This document shows positions 41,278 to 48,957 of a DNA stretch of 64,000 bases, in pieces; position 1 is the first letter of the stretch, and the number at the start of each line of letters is the position of its first letter. This stretch comes from UBA6898 sp964463135 (lineage in GTDB: Bacteria; Nitrospirota; Thermodesulfovibrionia; Thermodesulfovibrionales; UBA6898): contig CAYXBA010000002.1 in assembly GCA_964463135.1 (NCBI GenBank), positions 186,001-250,000 of the forward strand, written 5' to 3'. The position numbers were made by a program, and so were the translations under genes. The notes under the pieces were generated by a model. It saw only the letters and a program-made list of their open reading frames with translations. It had not been told where the DNA came from and made no database searches.

Positions 41278-43917
41278 TTATTGCGTTCTGTTAAGAATAT
41301 CGTATAATGATTCGAGTGCTTTGTCCAGCAGCTGGATCTCTTTGGTGCCGCCCTGTGCCGTGTCAGCCTTGCCGCCGCCTTTGCCTCCTGCAGCAGCTGC
41401 AATTTCCTTCAAAAGAGTGCCGGCGCTGAATTTTTTAGTGAGGTCTGTTGTTACCATGGCGACCATGGAGGCCTGCTCATCCTTGACCGATGCCATTACC
41501 AGGATGCCTGAACCGAGGGCATCCCGTACATTATCCGCAATGATACGGAGGTCCTTCGCATCGATGCCGTCAAGTCTGCACGCGACTGTCCTGATGCCGT
41601 TGATCTCACGGGCTGTCCTGACGATCTCTCCTGAACGTGCAGCCGCGCTCCTGCCCTTGAGGGCTTCAAGCTCCTTTTCAAGGTCTTTCATCTCGATCAT
41701 AAGCTTTGAGATCCTGTCCGCAGGCTTCTCCGAGATCTTCAGGTTCTCGCAGACGCTCCTGAGTTCCGCCTCTTCCTCACGGAAGTAGGAGACCGCTGTC
41801 CTGGCAGTGACCGCCTCGATCCTGCGTATGCCTGACGCAACGCTCCCCTCGGCTATGATCTTGAAAAGCCCCAGGTCGCCGGTGGCGTGTGCATGCGTGC
41901 CGCCGCAGAGTTCTGAACTCACCTCGGGGACAGAGATAACGCGGACCACATCTCCGTATTTCTCGCCGAAGAGTGCGGTGACGCCTGCTTCTATCGCCTT
42001 TTTGGTCTCCATGGTCCGGATGTCGAGCGGGATATTCCTGACTATGCTCTCGTTCACCTCATCCTCGACCGCTTCGATCGTTTGTGCGTCAAGGGCCTGA
42101 AAGTGCGTGAAGTCAAAGCGGAGCCGTTCATCAGAGACAAATGATCCTGCCTGCTTTACCTGTTCCCCAACGATATTTCTGAGGGACGCATGAAGAAGGT
42201 GTGTTGCCGTATGGTTTCTCATGATCGATAAACGCTTCTCTTTATCAACAGAGGCCCTGATCTTCATGCCGGTTGTGAGCGAACCTTCCACAACCTTTAT
42301 CCTGTGCATATGCATGCCTTCGACAGGCTTCCTGGTATCAAGAACAAGCGCGCGGACATTATCAGCGCTTAACTGTCCCTTGTCGCCGATCTGTCCGCCT
42401 GACTCTGCATAGAATGCCGTCCTGTCGAGAAGGACCTCGCCCTCAGCTCCAGCCAGCAGTTCATTGACCTCTTTACCGGAACTGATAATGGCCAGTACCT
42501 CTGCATCCGCATCAAAAGAATCATACCCGACGAACTCCGTTGCTGTATGTTTTGACAGGAGTTCTTTATAGGCAGACGCTGATGCAGACGTTTCCTCCCC
42601 GACCCACGAGGCACGGGCTTTTGTTTTCTGCTGCTCCATCTCCCGGTGAAAGCCCGGCTCATCGATCAGCAGATCATGCTCAGAGGCAACGTCCCGCGCA
42701 ATGTCGAGCGGAAATCCATAGGTGTCATAGAGACGGAAGAGCTCCACGCCCGGGATGCTGCCCAGTCCTTTTTTCCGGGTCTGGCCGATCACATCGTTCA
42801 GTATCAGCAGCCCCTGCTCAAGGGTCTTCATGAAGCGCTCCTCTTCAAGGCGGAGCATCTTCTGCACTCTGGTCCGTCCCTCGTTAAGCTCAGGATAGAT
42901 ATCTCCCATGGTATCTGCTACGGCATCGGAAAACCGGTACAGGACCGGTTCGCTGATGCCCAGGCTCTTTGCATAACGCGATGCTCTCCTGATGATCCTC
43001 CTGAGGACATAGCCGCGTCCTTCGTTCGACGGTACACAACCTTCGGAAAGGAGAAAGGTGATGGACCGTATATGGTCCGCAATGACACGGATCGCGATAT
43101 CGGTCAGCCTGTCCGCATTGTATGCCTTGCCTGAATAGGTGCATATCGCGGATATGATGGGCGAAAAAAGGTCTGAATCAAAATTATTGTATTTGCCCTG
43201 CAGCACGGCCGAAAGACGCTCAAGTCCCATGCCGGTGTCAATGCTCGGTTTTGGGAGCGGAATAAGCTCCCCGTTCTTTTGGCGGTCGAACTGCATAAAG
43301 ACCAGGTTCCAGATCTCGAGGAAGCGGTCGCAGTCGCAGCCCACGGCACATTCAGGCCTCCGGCACCCGATATGTTCGCCCTGATCGATAAGGATCTCCG
43401 AGCAGGGGCCGCAGGGGCCGGTGTCGCCCATCTGCCAGAAATTGTCTTTGGCCCCGAGCCGTACGATCCTGTTTGCCGGGATGCCGGTAAGCTCTTTCCA
43501 TAACTGTTCTGCCTCATCGTCATCTTCGTACACGGTCGCCCAAAGTCTGTCCTTCGGCAGCTTGTAATACTCGGTCAGCAGTTCCCAGGCGAAGAGTATG
43601 GCGTCCCGCTTGAAATAGTCGCCGAAAGAGAAGTTGCCGAGCATTTCAAAGAACGTATGATGCCGGGCAGTATGCCCTACGTTCTCAAGATCATTATGCT
43701 TGCCGCCCGCCCGCATGCATTTCTGGCTGGTCGTTGCCCGGCTGTACGGCCTTTTCTCCTCTCCCTGAAAGACTCCCTTGAACTGCACCATGCCCGCGTT
43801 CGTGAAAAGCAGGGTGGCATCATTGCCTGGGATAACGGAAGAACTGCGTACGACCTCATGTCCCTTTGACCTGAAATATTCAAGAAAGGTTCTCCTGATC
43901 TCTGCACTGTTCATCAT
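41278..43917 (-). CDS. alaS: Alanyl-tRNA synthetase
   Basis: 879 aa. Class II core (IRRTFLEYFRSKGHEVVRSSS; TTSQKCMRAGGKHNDLENVG; GMGLERLSAVLQGKYNN), editing domain with HTATHLLHASLR and zinc-binding CGGTHAHATGDLG, and C-Ala domain at the end (GKGGGKADTAQGG). It charges and proofreads tRNA-Ala. The start is ATG 43917 or the next ATG 43914. It overlaps the stop of the upstream lipoprotein gene. Confidence 0.97.
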   Translation of the reverse strand: MMNSAEIRRTFLEYFRSKGHEVVRSSSVIPGNDATLLFTNAGMVQFKGVFQGEEKRPYSRATTSQKCMRAGGKHNDLENVGHTARHHTFFEMLGNFSFGDYFKRDAILFAWELLTEYYKLPKDRLWATVYEDDDEAEQLWKELTGIPANRIVRLGAKDNFWQMGDTGPCGPCSEILIDQGEHIGCRRPECAVGCDCDRFLEIWNLVFMQFDRQKNGELIPLPKPSIDTGMGLERLSAVLQGKYNNFDSDLFSPIISAICTYSGKAYNADRLTDIAIRVIADHIRSITFLLSEGCVPSNEGRGYVLRRIIRRASRYAKSLGISEPVLYRFSDAVADTMGDIYPELNEGRTRVQKMLRLEEERFMKTLEQGLLILNDVIGQTRKKGLGSIPGVELFRLYDTYGFPLDIARDVASEHDLLIDEPGFHREMEQQKTKARASWVGEETSASASAYKELLSKHTATEFVGYDSFDADAEVLAIISSGKEVNELLAGAEGEVLLDRTAFYAESGGQIGDKGQLSADNVRALVLDTRKPVEGMHMHRIKVVEGSLTTGMKIRASVDKEKRLSIMRNHTATHLLHASLRNIVGEQVKQAGSFVSDERLRFDFTHFQALDAQTIEAVEDEVNESIVRNIPLDIRTMETKKAIEAGVTALFGEKYGDVVRVISVPEVSSELCGGTHAHATGDLGLFKIIAEGSVASGIRRIEAVTARTAVSYFREEEAELRSVCENLKISEKPADRISKLMIEMKDLEKELEALKGRSAAARSGEIVRTAREINGIRTVACRLDGIDAKDLRIIADNVRDALGSGILVMASVKDEQASMVAMVTTDLTKKFSAGTLLKEIAAAAGGKGGGKADTAQGGTKEIQLLDKALESLYDILNRTQ

Positions 43918-44252
43918 TATTTTCCCGTTCCCGGTTCTTTGCTGATTATTTCCGTGAGCACGTCGTCAGTGAAGATCAGCCGTGTCTTGAAGAGTTTAAG
44001 CTTTTCATAGACCCATTCCACGCGCTCTTTACCGGTTTCGGCCGGAGTGAGAATTTTTACTGCGTGCGGCCCGCCCCAGGAGAATCTCACCTGGGCCCGG
44101 GTCATTCCCATAGCGACCTCGCTGTTTCTGATATGGTCCTGGACAGCAGCAGGGTAATCCTTGATCTCGTCCTGCGAGTAGCGCACGGATTTGGTGCAGC
44201 CTCCTGAAAGCAAAAGCGCGATGACTGCCATACATAATGTGATCAGTTTCAT
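43917..44252 (-). CDS. Small lipoprotein, BamE/SmpA-like
   Basis: 111 aa. Lipobox LLSGGCTKS (Cys19). The mature part has GMTRAQVRFSWGGPHAV, like the GMTxxQV...GxP start of SmpA/OmlA (BamE) domains, and EWVYEKLKLFKTRLIFTDDVLTEI. Role in outer-membrane assembly is possible but unproven. Between recX (4-bp overlap) and alaS. Confidence 0.75.
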   Translation of the reverse strand: MKLITLCMAVIALLLSGGCTKSVRYSQDEIKDYPAAVQDHIRNSEVAMGMTRAQVRFSWGGPHAVKILTPAETGKERVEWVYEKLKLFKTRLIFTDDVLTEIISKEPGTGK

Positions 44253-44725
44253 TCTTCCGTTTCCTTGTTTTCTAGGGTATTTTTCAGGGCTTTCCTGATC
44301 AGTGATACAGAATAGCCTTTTCGCATCAGGCTGCCCATAAGGCTTTGTGTTCTTTTCGGTTCAGGATATCTGCTTATGCTCTTCTGTTTTTTCTCTATCA
44401 GCTTTCTGATGTTCAGCAGTTCGTCATCTTCATCATAGGCAAGGGTCTCTTCAATGATCTCCTTTGAGAGGCCCCTCTGCTGCATGAACCGCCGCGTTCC
44501 TGCAAAACCGAGAAGCTTATGGGTCATTGCCTGACGCTTCAGATTCACGGCAAGCGCCCTGTCATCCAGGAAGCCTGCCTCCAGAAGCCAGGCCACGGCG
44601 GGCTCTATCTCGTCTGCCTGATATCCCTTTTTTTTGAGCCGCTCGCGCAGTTCCTTTTCGCTTCGACCGCGGTATCTGAGCAGAAGCAGGGCATACCTGA
44701 GCGCATTACCTGCCGAACCGGTCAA
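44249..44725 (-). CDS. recX: RecX regulatory protein
   Basis: 158 aa, all helical. YALLLLRYRGRSEKELRERLKKKGY and VAWLLEAGFLDDRALAVNLKRQ are the RecX three-helix repeats; the last repeat ends MRKGYSVSLIRKALK. It modulates RecA, whose gene is two genes upstream on the same strand with pilT in between. It starts inside the end of pilT (20-bp overlap). Confidence 0.93.
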   Translation of the reverse strand: MTGSAGNALRYALLLLRYRGRSEKELRERLKKKGYQADEIEPAVAWLLEAGFLDDRALAVNLKRQAMTHKLLGFAGTRRFMQQRGLSKEIIEETLAYDEDDELLNIRKLIEKKQKSISRYPEPKRTQSLMGSLMRKGYSVSLIRKALKNTLENKETEE

Positions 44726-45851
44726 TCTTCATCTCATCCTTTTTGGGCTGCTGCTGGTCCTCCAGCGACGCGTCGCTGGTGGACTGAATGCCCTTCACCT
44801 TCAGCGCAAAATCGTCAGGATTTGTGGCCCTTCTCAGCGCCTCTTCATAGGATATCAATCCGGACTTGAAGAGATTGAAGAGCGACTGATCAAAGGTCTG
44901 CATGCCGTAGTGCAAGGTGCCCTGGGCGATCGCATCATTGATGGATTTTGTTTTGTCGGCATCCAGGATGCAGTCCTTTATAGTCGCTGTAGCTATCAGC
45001 ACCTCAACAGCAGGTACTCTTCCCTTGCCGTCCGTTTTAGGGACGAGCCTCATCGAGATGATGCCCTTGAGCACGGAGGCAAGCTGTATTCGCACCTGTT
45101 TGTGCTGATAGGGCGGGAAAACGGAGATGATGCGGTTGACGGTCTCTGCTGCGTCGCTCGTATGGAGCGTACTGAGGACGAGATGTCCTGTTTCAGCAGC
45201 GGTCAGCGCTGTCTGGATCGTTTCAAAGTCACGCATTTCGCCGACAAGGATGACGTCAGGGTCCTGCCTCATGGCAGCACGCATCGCCTTGCTGAACGAT
45301 TCGGTATCGCTGCCGATCTCCCTCTGGTTGACAATGGAACGCTTGTCACGGTGGAGGTATTCGATCGGGTCTTCGATGGTCATGATATGATCGGTCTTGC
45401 TGGTATTGATATGGTCGATCATGGCGGCAAGGGTCGTTGACTTTCCGCTGCCGGTGGTCCCGGTCACGAGGATAAGACCTCTCGCTTCCATGGCTATCTT
45501 CTTGATGATGTCAGGAAGCAGGAGCTCCTCGATCGTCGGTATCCTCATCGGAATGACCCTGAAGACAAGACCGACCGTGCCCCGCTGGATAAAGATGTTG
45601 CAGCGGAAGCGGCCGAGACCGGGAACGCTGTATGCGAGGTCAATGTCATTGCGCTTCTTGAATATCTCCCGCTGTCCGGGGCTCATGACCGTAAAGGCCA
45701 TTTTCAGCGTGTCCTCCTGGCTCAGGCGTTTCTCGGTCGAAAGGGGGCCGAGCTCTCCGTCGATCCGCAGGATAGGGTGGGAACCCACCTTAAGATGAAG
45801 GTCAGACGCCCCCTGTCCATGTGCTTCCTTTAGTAACTCATTGACATCCAT
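44706..45851 (-). CDS. pilT: Type IV pilus retraction ATPase PilT-like
   Basis: 381 aa. N-terminal PAS-like half (GASDLHLKVGSHPILRIDGEL), Walker A GTTGSGKSTT near 130, Asp box, Walker B DPDVILVGEMRD near 198 and His box LHTSDAAETVNR near 222. Length and AIRNLI-region (ALRRATNPDDFALKVKG) fit PilT/PilU. Drives pilus retraction. No pilA, B, C is nearby. Lies between recA and recX, an unusual placement. Confidence 0.9.
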   Translation of the reverse strand: MDVNELLKEAHGQGASDLHLKVGSHPILRIDGELGPLSTEKRLSQEDTLKMAFTVMSPGQREIFKKRNDIDLAYSVPGLGRFRCNIFIQRGTVGLVFRVIPMRIPTIEELLLPDIIKKIAMEARGLILVTGTTGSGKSTTLAAMIDHINTSKTDHIMTIEDPIEYLHRDKRSIVNQREIGSDTESFSKAMRAAMRQDPDVILVGEMRDFETIQTALTAAETGHLVLSTLHTSDAAETVNRIISVFPPYQHKQVRIQLASVLKGIISMRLVPKTDGKGRVPAVEVLIATATIKDCILDADKTKSINDAIAQGTLHYGMQTFDQSLFNLFKSGLISYEEALRRATNPDDFALKVKGIQSTSDASLEDQQQPKKDEMKIDRFGR

Positions 45852-45864
45852 CTGTCATCTCCTG

Positions 45865-46884
45865 TTATTTCTTGACGTGTATTGCTTCGGTTATTTTTGC
45901 CTCGATCTCTTTGGCCATTTCAGGATTGTTCTTCAGGAATTCCTTTGAATTCTCCCGTCCCTGACCTATCCTGTTGCCTGCGTAGCTGTACCAGGCCCCT
46001 GCTTTCTCGATAATATTCCTTTCCACGCCAAGATCCACGATCTCACCCATGCGCGAAACGCCTTCATTGAAATAGATATCGAATTCGGCCTGCCTGAAGG
46101 GCGGAGCCATCTTGTTCTTCACGATCTTTACCCTTACGCGTCCGCCGATGATCTCCTGGTTATCCTTCAGGTTCTCGATCTTCCTGATATCGAGTCTCAT
46201 GGATGCGTAGAATTTAAGTGCATTGCCGCCGGTTGTTGTTTCCGGACTGCCGAACATGACCCCGATCTTCATCCTGATCTGATTGATAAAGACCACGGTC
46301 GTATTGGACTTTGATATCGATGCGGTCAGCTTCCGCAGTGCCTGGCTCATAAGACGCGCCTGAAGACCGGGCAGGGAGTCTCCCATGTCGCCCTCGATCT
46401 CTGCACGGGGAACGAGTGCTGCAACAGAATCCACAACAATGATATCAAGGGCACCGCTCCTTACGAGCGCCTCGGCAACTTCAAGTGCCTGTTCACCGGT
46501 ATCCGGCTGGGAAACCAGGAGGTCATCAACGTTTACGCCGATCTTCTTTGCATACGCGACATCCAGCGCATGCTCTGCATCGATGAAGGCAGCAGAGCCT
46601 CCTGCAGCCTGGGCCTGTGCGATGGCATTCAGCGCCAGGGTCGTCTTGCCTGATGATTCAGGCCCGTAGATCTCGACCACTCTTCCCTTCGGCAGACCGC
46701 CGATACCGGTCGCTATGTCAAGACCGAGCGAACCTGTGGGGATGGACTGTATTCCCTCAGGCACCGCAACCTCACCGAGCCGCATGATCGAGCCCTTTCC
46801 AAAATTCTTCTCGATCTGGGAAATGGCCATATCAAGGGCCTTCAGCTTTTCTTTATTCGGTTCCTTGTTCGATTCCTTTGACAT
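45865..46884 (-). CDS. recA: Recombinase RecA
   Basis: 339 aa. IEKNFGKGSIMRLGE, Walker A GPESSGKTTLAL near 70, FIDAEHALD, Walker B IVVDSVAALVPRAE near 145 and L2 loop FGSPETTTGGNALKF near 205. Central to homologous recombination and SOS. Its start overlaps the thpR end by 32 bp. No LexA-like box was recognised before thpR. Confidence 0.99.
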   Translation of the reverse strand: MSKESNKEPNKEKLKALDMAISQIEKNFGKGSIMRLGEVAVPEGIQSIPTGSLGLDIATGIGGLPKGRVVEIYGPESSGKTTLALNAIAQAQAAGGSAAFIDAEHALDVAYAKKIGVNVDDLLVSQPDTGEQALEVAEALVRSGALDIIVVDSVAALVPRAEIEGDMGDSLPGLQARLMSQALRKLTASISKSNTTVVFINQIRMKIGVMFGSPETTTGGNALKFYASMRLDIRKIENLKDNQEIIGGRVRVKIVKNKMAPPFRQAEFDIYFNEGVSRMGEIVDLGVERNIIEKAGAWYSYAGNRIGQGRENSKEFLKNNPEMAKEIEAKITEAIHVKK

Positions 46885-47455
46885 CGTTCCTCCCTGTCCC
46901 TAATGGTATCTCGGCAATGCTCGTGTATTCCGCACCTGCCGGCTTAAGTTCACTTTTCATGACCTGTATGCTCTTCACTTCCACTGTCCCGAAATCAGAG
47001 GACCGAAATTTTGCGAACGTTCCGGACAGTTCAGCGATCCCTTTCTGCGACCTCACCCTCCCGATCGTCAGATGAGGGGAAAAGGGCCTTTCCTCTAATG
47101 CAAAACCGAGTTCCGCAGCTTCTGTGTCAATATCTTTCTGGATGCTTCTGAGCGCATCCGAGATTTCGATGCCGACCCAGAGAACTCTTGGCCGCTTTTC
47201 CGAGGGGAAGCAGCCAACCCCGACTATTTTAATATAAAAAGCATTGAAATGTGAGAGTTTTTTGCTGATGCGGTCCTTTATCTTCGGGATCAGAGAATCG
47301 TCAGTGTTGCCGAGAAACGTGAGCGTGATATGGATCTTATCTGCCGGAACCCATTTAACATCAGCTTCGGTCTTTCTGAGCTCGTCGATCAGTTCTGCCA
47401 CTGCCCTCCTTATATCATCGGGCAGTTTGATGGCAATAAATGAGCGAATGGTCAT
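46853..47455 (-). CDS. thpR: RNA 2',3'-cyclic phosphodiesterase (LigT/ThpR)
   Basis: 200 aa 2H phosphoesterase. The two HxTx motifs are HITLTFLG near 44 and HLTIGRV near 125. RSFIAIKLPDDIRR is the typical N-terminus. The C-terminal 10 residues run into recA. Upstream of recA on the same strand, so it may share its promoter. Confidence 0.93.
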   Translation of the reverse strand: MTIRSFIAIKLPDDIRRAVAELIDELRKTEADVKWVPADKIHITLTFLGNTDDSLIPKIKDRISKKLSHFNAFYIKIVGVGCFPSEKRPRVLWVGIEISDALRSIQKDIDTEAAELGFALEERPFSPHLTIGRVRSQKGIAELSGTFAKFRSSDFGTVEVKSIQVMKSELKPAGAEYTSIAEIPLGTGRNDVKGIEQGTE

Positions 47456-47487
47456 AAGAATAAGTTCATAGGTACGCTGGCACCCTT

Positions 47488-47567
47488 CAAAAATCTCCCC
47501 TCACCCCTCTTTGTCAAAGAGGGGCATGATACCTCCCTTTGACAAAGGGAGGATAGGAGGGATTTTT
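47488..47567. repeat. REP/MITE-like double palindromic element
   Basis: Two 21-bp palindromes, CCCCTCTTTGTCAAAGAGGGG (47504-47524) and the related CCTCCCTTTGACAAAGGGAGG (47532-47552), shown here only as names of positions, are nested between outer arms AAAATCTCCCCTC and GGAGGGATTTT. It is a non-coding element between thpR and pgpA, of the kind found dispersed in many genomes. Confidence 0.75.
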
Positions 47568-47613
47568 TAATAAATGTCTTCATACTCTTGAACTTCTTTT
47601 CATAAGATAAACC

Positions 47614-48063
47614 CTAACCCTTAAACATTACCCAGACCTGAAGGAGGGCGTTTGCATATATCCCCGCAAGAATGTCATCTGCCATAACCCCCTTCCCATT
47701 TCTTAAAGCTTTTTCTACGTTTCTTATCATAAGTGGTTTAAATATATCAAAAAATCTGAAGAGTAAAAAGGCTGCTATGAGCAAGGAAGGTGTATGAGGG
47801 ACAAGAAACGCTGCCACGTAAAAACCGACAAGCTCATCGATAATTATCTTGCCGCTGTCTTTCTGCTTAAACTGCCTTTCGGCTGAGGTGGCAGCTATCG
47901 AGCCGATAAGTGAACCGAAAATGATAAGCCCAAAATGCCATCGAGGGGAAAGGGGGAAGAACCAGAGGCATATCAGTCCTGCAAGGCTGCCGAATGTGCC
48001 GGGCCCAAATGGCATATAGCCGATCGGTCCAAGCGTTGCTATATGCTTTAACAGTGCCTGCAT
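47614..48063 (-). CDS. pgpA: Phosphatidylglycerophosphatase A
   Basis: 149 aa from ATG 48063 (MQALLKHIATLGPIGYMPFGPGTFG). A start at 48090 adds nine residues and would overlap a TATAGT box. Four or so transmembrane helices, with metal-site motifs GKIIIDELVGFYV and VMADDILAGIYAN. It makes phosphatidylglycerol. Divergent from the small exported-protein genes. Confidence 0.88.
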   Translation of the reverse strand: MQALLKHIATLGPIGYMPFGPGTFGSLAGLICLWFFPLSPRWHFGLIIFGSLIGSIAATSAERQFKQKDSGKIIIDELVGFYVAAFLVPHTPSLLIAAFLLFRFFDIFKPLMIRNVEKALRNGKGVMADDILAGIYANALLQVWVMFKG

Positions 48064-48153
48064 AACCGCGCGTATTGTAACACTATACATATTTGCAAAT
48101 CTTGGTTAAAGTAATAACAGAACTATCCCTGACAGAAGGAGAAGGAAGAACGT

Positions 48154-48396
48154 ATGAGATGGTTATGTCTGATGCTTTTATTCCCGGCTGCAGCGCTTGC
48201 AGGAGAGGACTGTTCAATGCTCGGCGGCACCTGCAAGAAAGTCTGCGCTGCTCATGAGGAAGCTGCGAAAGGCGCATTTCTTGACTGCTCTGACACGCAG
48301 GAGTGCTGTGTAAAGAAGGAGGGACACCCCAGCGGAGACAAGAAGGCCCCCTTAGAAGGCAAACAGGGTAATGATAAATCCGGAACAGAGAAGTAA
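48154..48396 (+). CDS. Small exported Cys-rich protein
   Basis: 80 aa. Signal peptide MRWLCLMLLFPAAALA; the mature part has Cys at EDC, TCKKVC, LDC and ECC (about six) and a Lys/Gly-rich tail, suggesting disulfides or metal binding in the periplasm. GAAGGAG precedes the ATG. Paired with the next dihaem gene (6-bp gap). Family not recognised. Confidence 0.7.
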   Translation: MRWLCLMLLFPAAALAGEDCSMLGGTCKKVCAAHEEAAKGAFLDCSDTQECCVKKEGHPSGDKKAPLEGKQGNDKSGTEK

Positions 48397-48402
48397 CCGG
48401 TC

Positions 48403-48639
48403 ATGAAAAACACACTCCTCTTCGTCGTATTTGTAATTGCCGTACTCGGATTCCTGTATGCCATTTCCGGCCAGAAATATCCCCAGATGCCGGCTGATGC
48501 GAACCATCTTGGTGTGACTGACATAACCGTCTGCCAGGAGTGCCACGATCCGGGCAAGCAGTATGCCCGGAAGCCGGCACATCCGCCCAAGTTCGAATGC
48601 CTGAAGTGTCACAAACAGAAGAAACCGAAGACCTCATAG
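48403..48639 (+). CDS. Small membrane-anchored dihaem c-type cytochrome
   Basis: 78 aa. An N-terminal membrane/signal helix (MKNTLLFVVFVIAVLGFLYA) precedes two haem-binding CxxCH motifs, CQECH near 44 and CLKCH near 66. The ICQECH...PHPPKFECLKCHK arrangement resembles small NapC/NrfH-type domains in miniature. Likely a periplasmic electron shuttle; partner unknown. Confidence 0.78.
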   Translation: MKNTLLFVVFVIAVLGFLYAISGQKYPQMPADANHLGVTDITVCQECHDPGKQYARKPAHPPKFECLKCHKQKKPKTS

Positions 48640-48771
48640 TATATACATGCTCATGTCTGCTGTGGCGTATCTGTGGTTTTGGATGATACTTGCCGCTCGA
48701 CACTGTCTGGATGTGCTGCCCCGGCAGAGCAGTTCATTGATATTATCACGGGTCTCGTGATACATTTCCAT

Positions 48772-48957
48772 ATGAAGAACAAGGAATTTTGGGTCTTTCT
48801 CTTCTTTCTTGGAACACTTCTTTTCAATTGGCCTTTTCTTGATATCTTCAGTCTGGTCCTGCCTTATTATTTTTTCGGTCTCTGGGCCCTTTTCATCATT
48901 GTGGTAGGTATTGTGGCGAGCCTGACGGAAACAAATGGCAGGGACACGGATGCTTAG
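48772..48957 (+). CDS. Two-helix small membrane protein partner of the SSS histidine kinase
   Basis: 61 aa from ATG 48772 (MKNKEFWVFLFFLGTLLFN). Two transmembrane helices with a short FNWPFLDIFS loop. It overlaps the start of the SSS-domain kinase. The layout copies the DUF4212-plus-symporter pair at 57872-60182, so it may be the small subunit of the sensor. A longer ORF from 48673 adds an unlikely prefix. Confidence 0.7.
   Translation: MKNKEFWVFLFFLGTLLFNWPFLDIFSLVLPYYFFGLWALFIIVVGIVASLTETNGRDTDA

Noticed and set aside
47504..47552. CRISPR-like repeat
   Set aside because: Only two related palindromes, 7 bp apart, without spacers.
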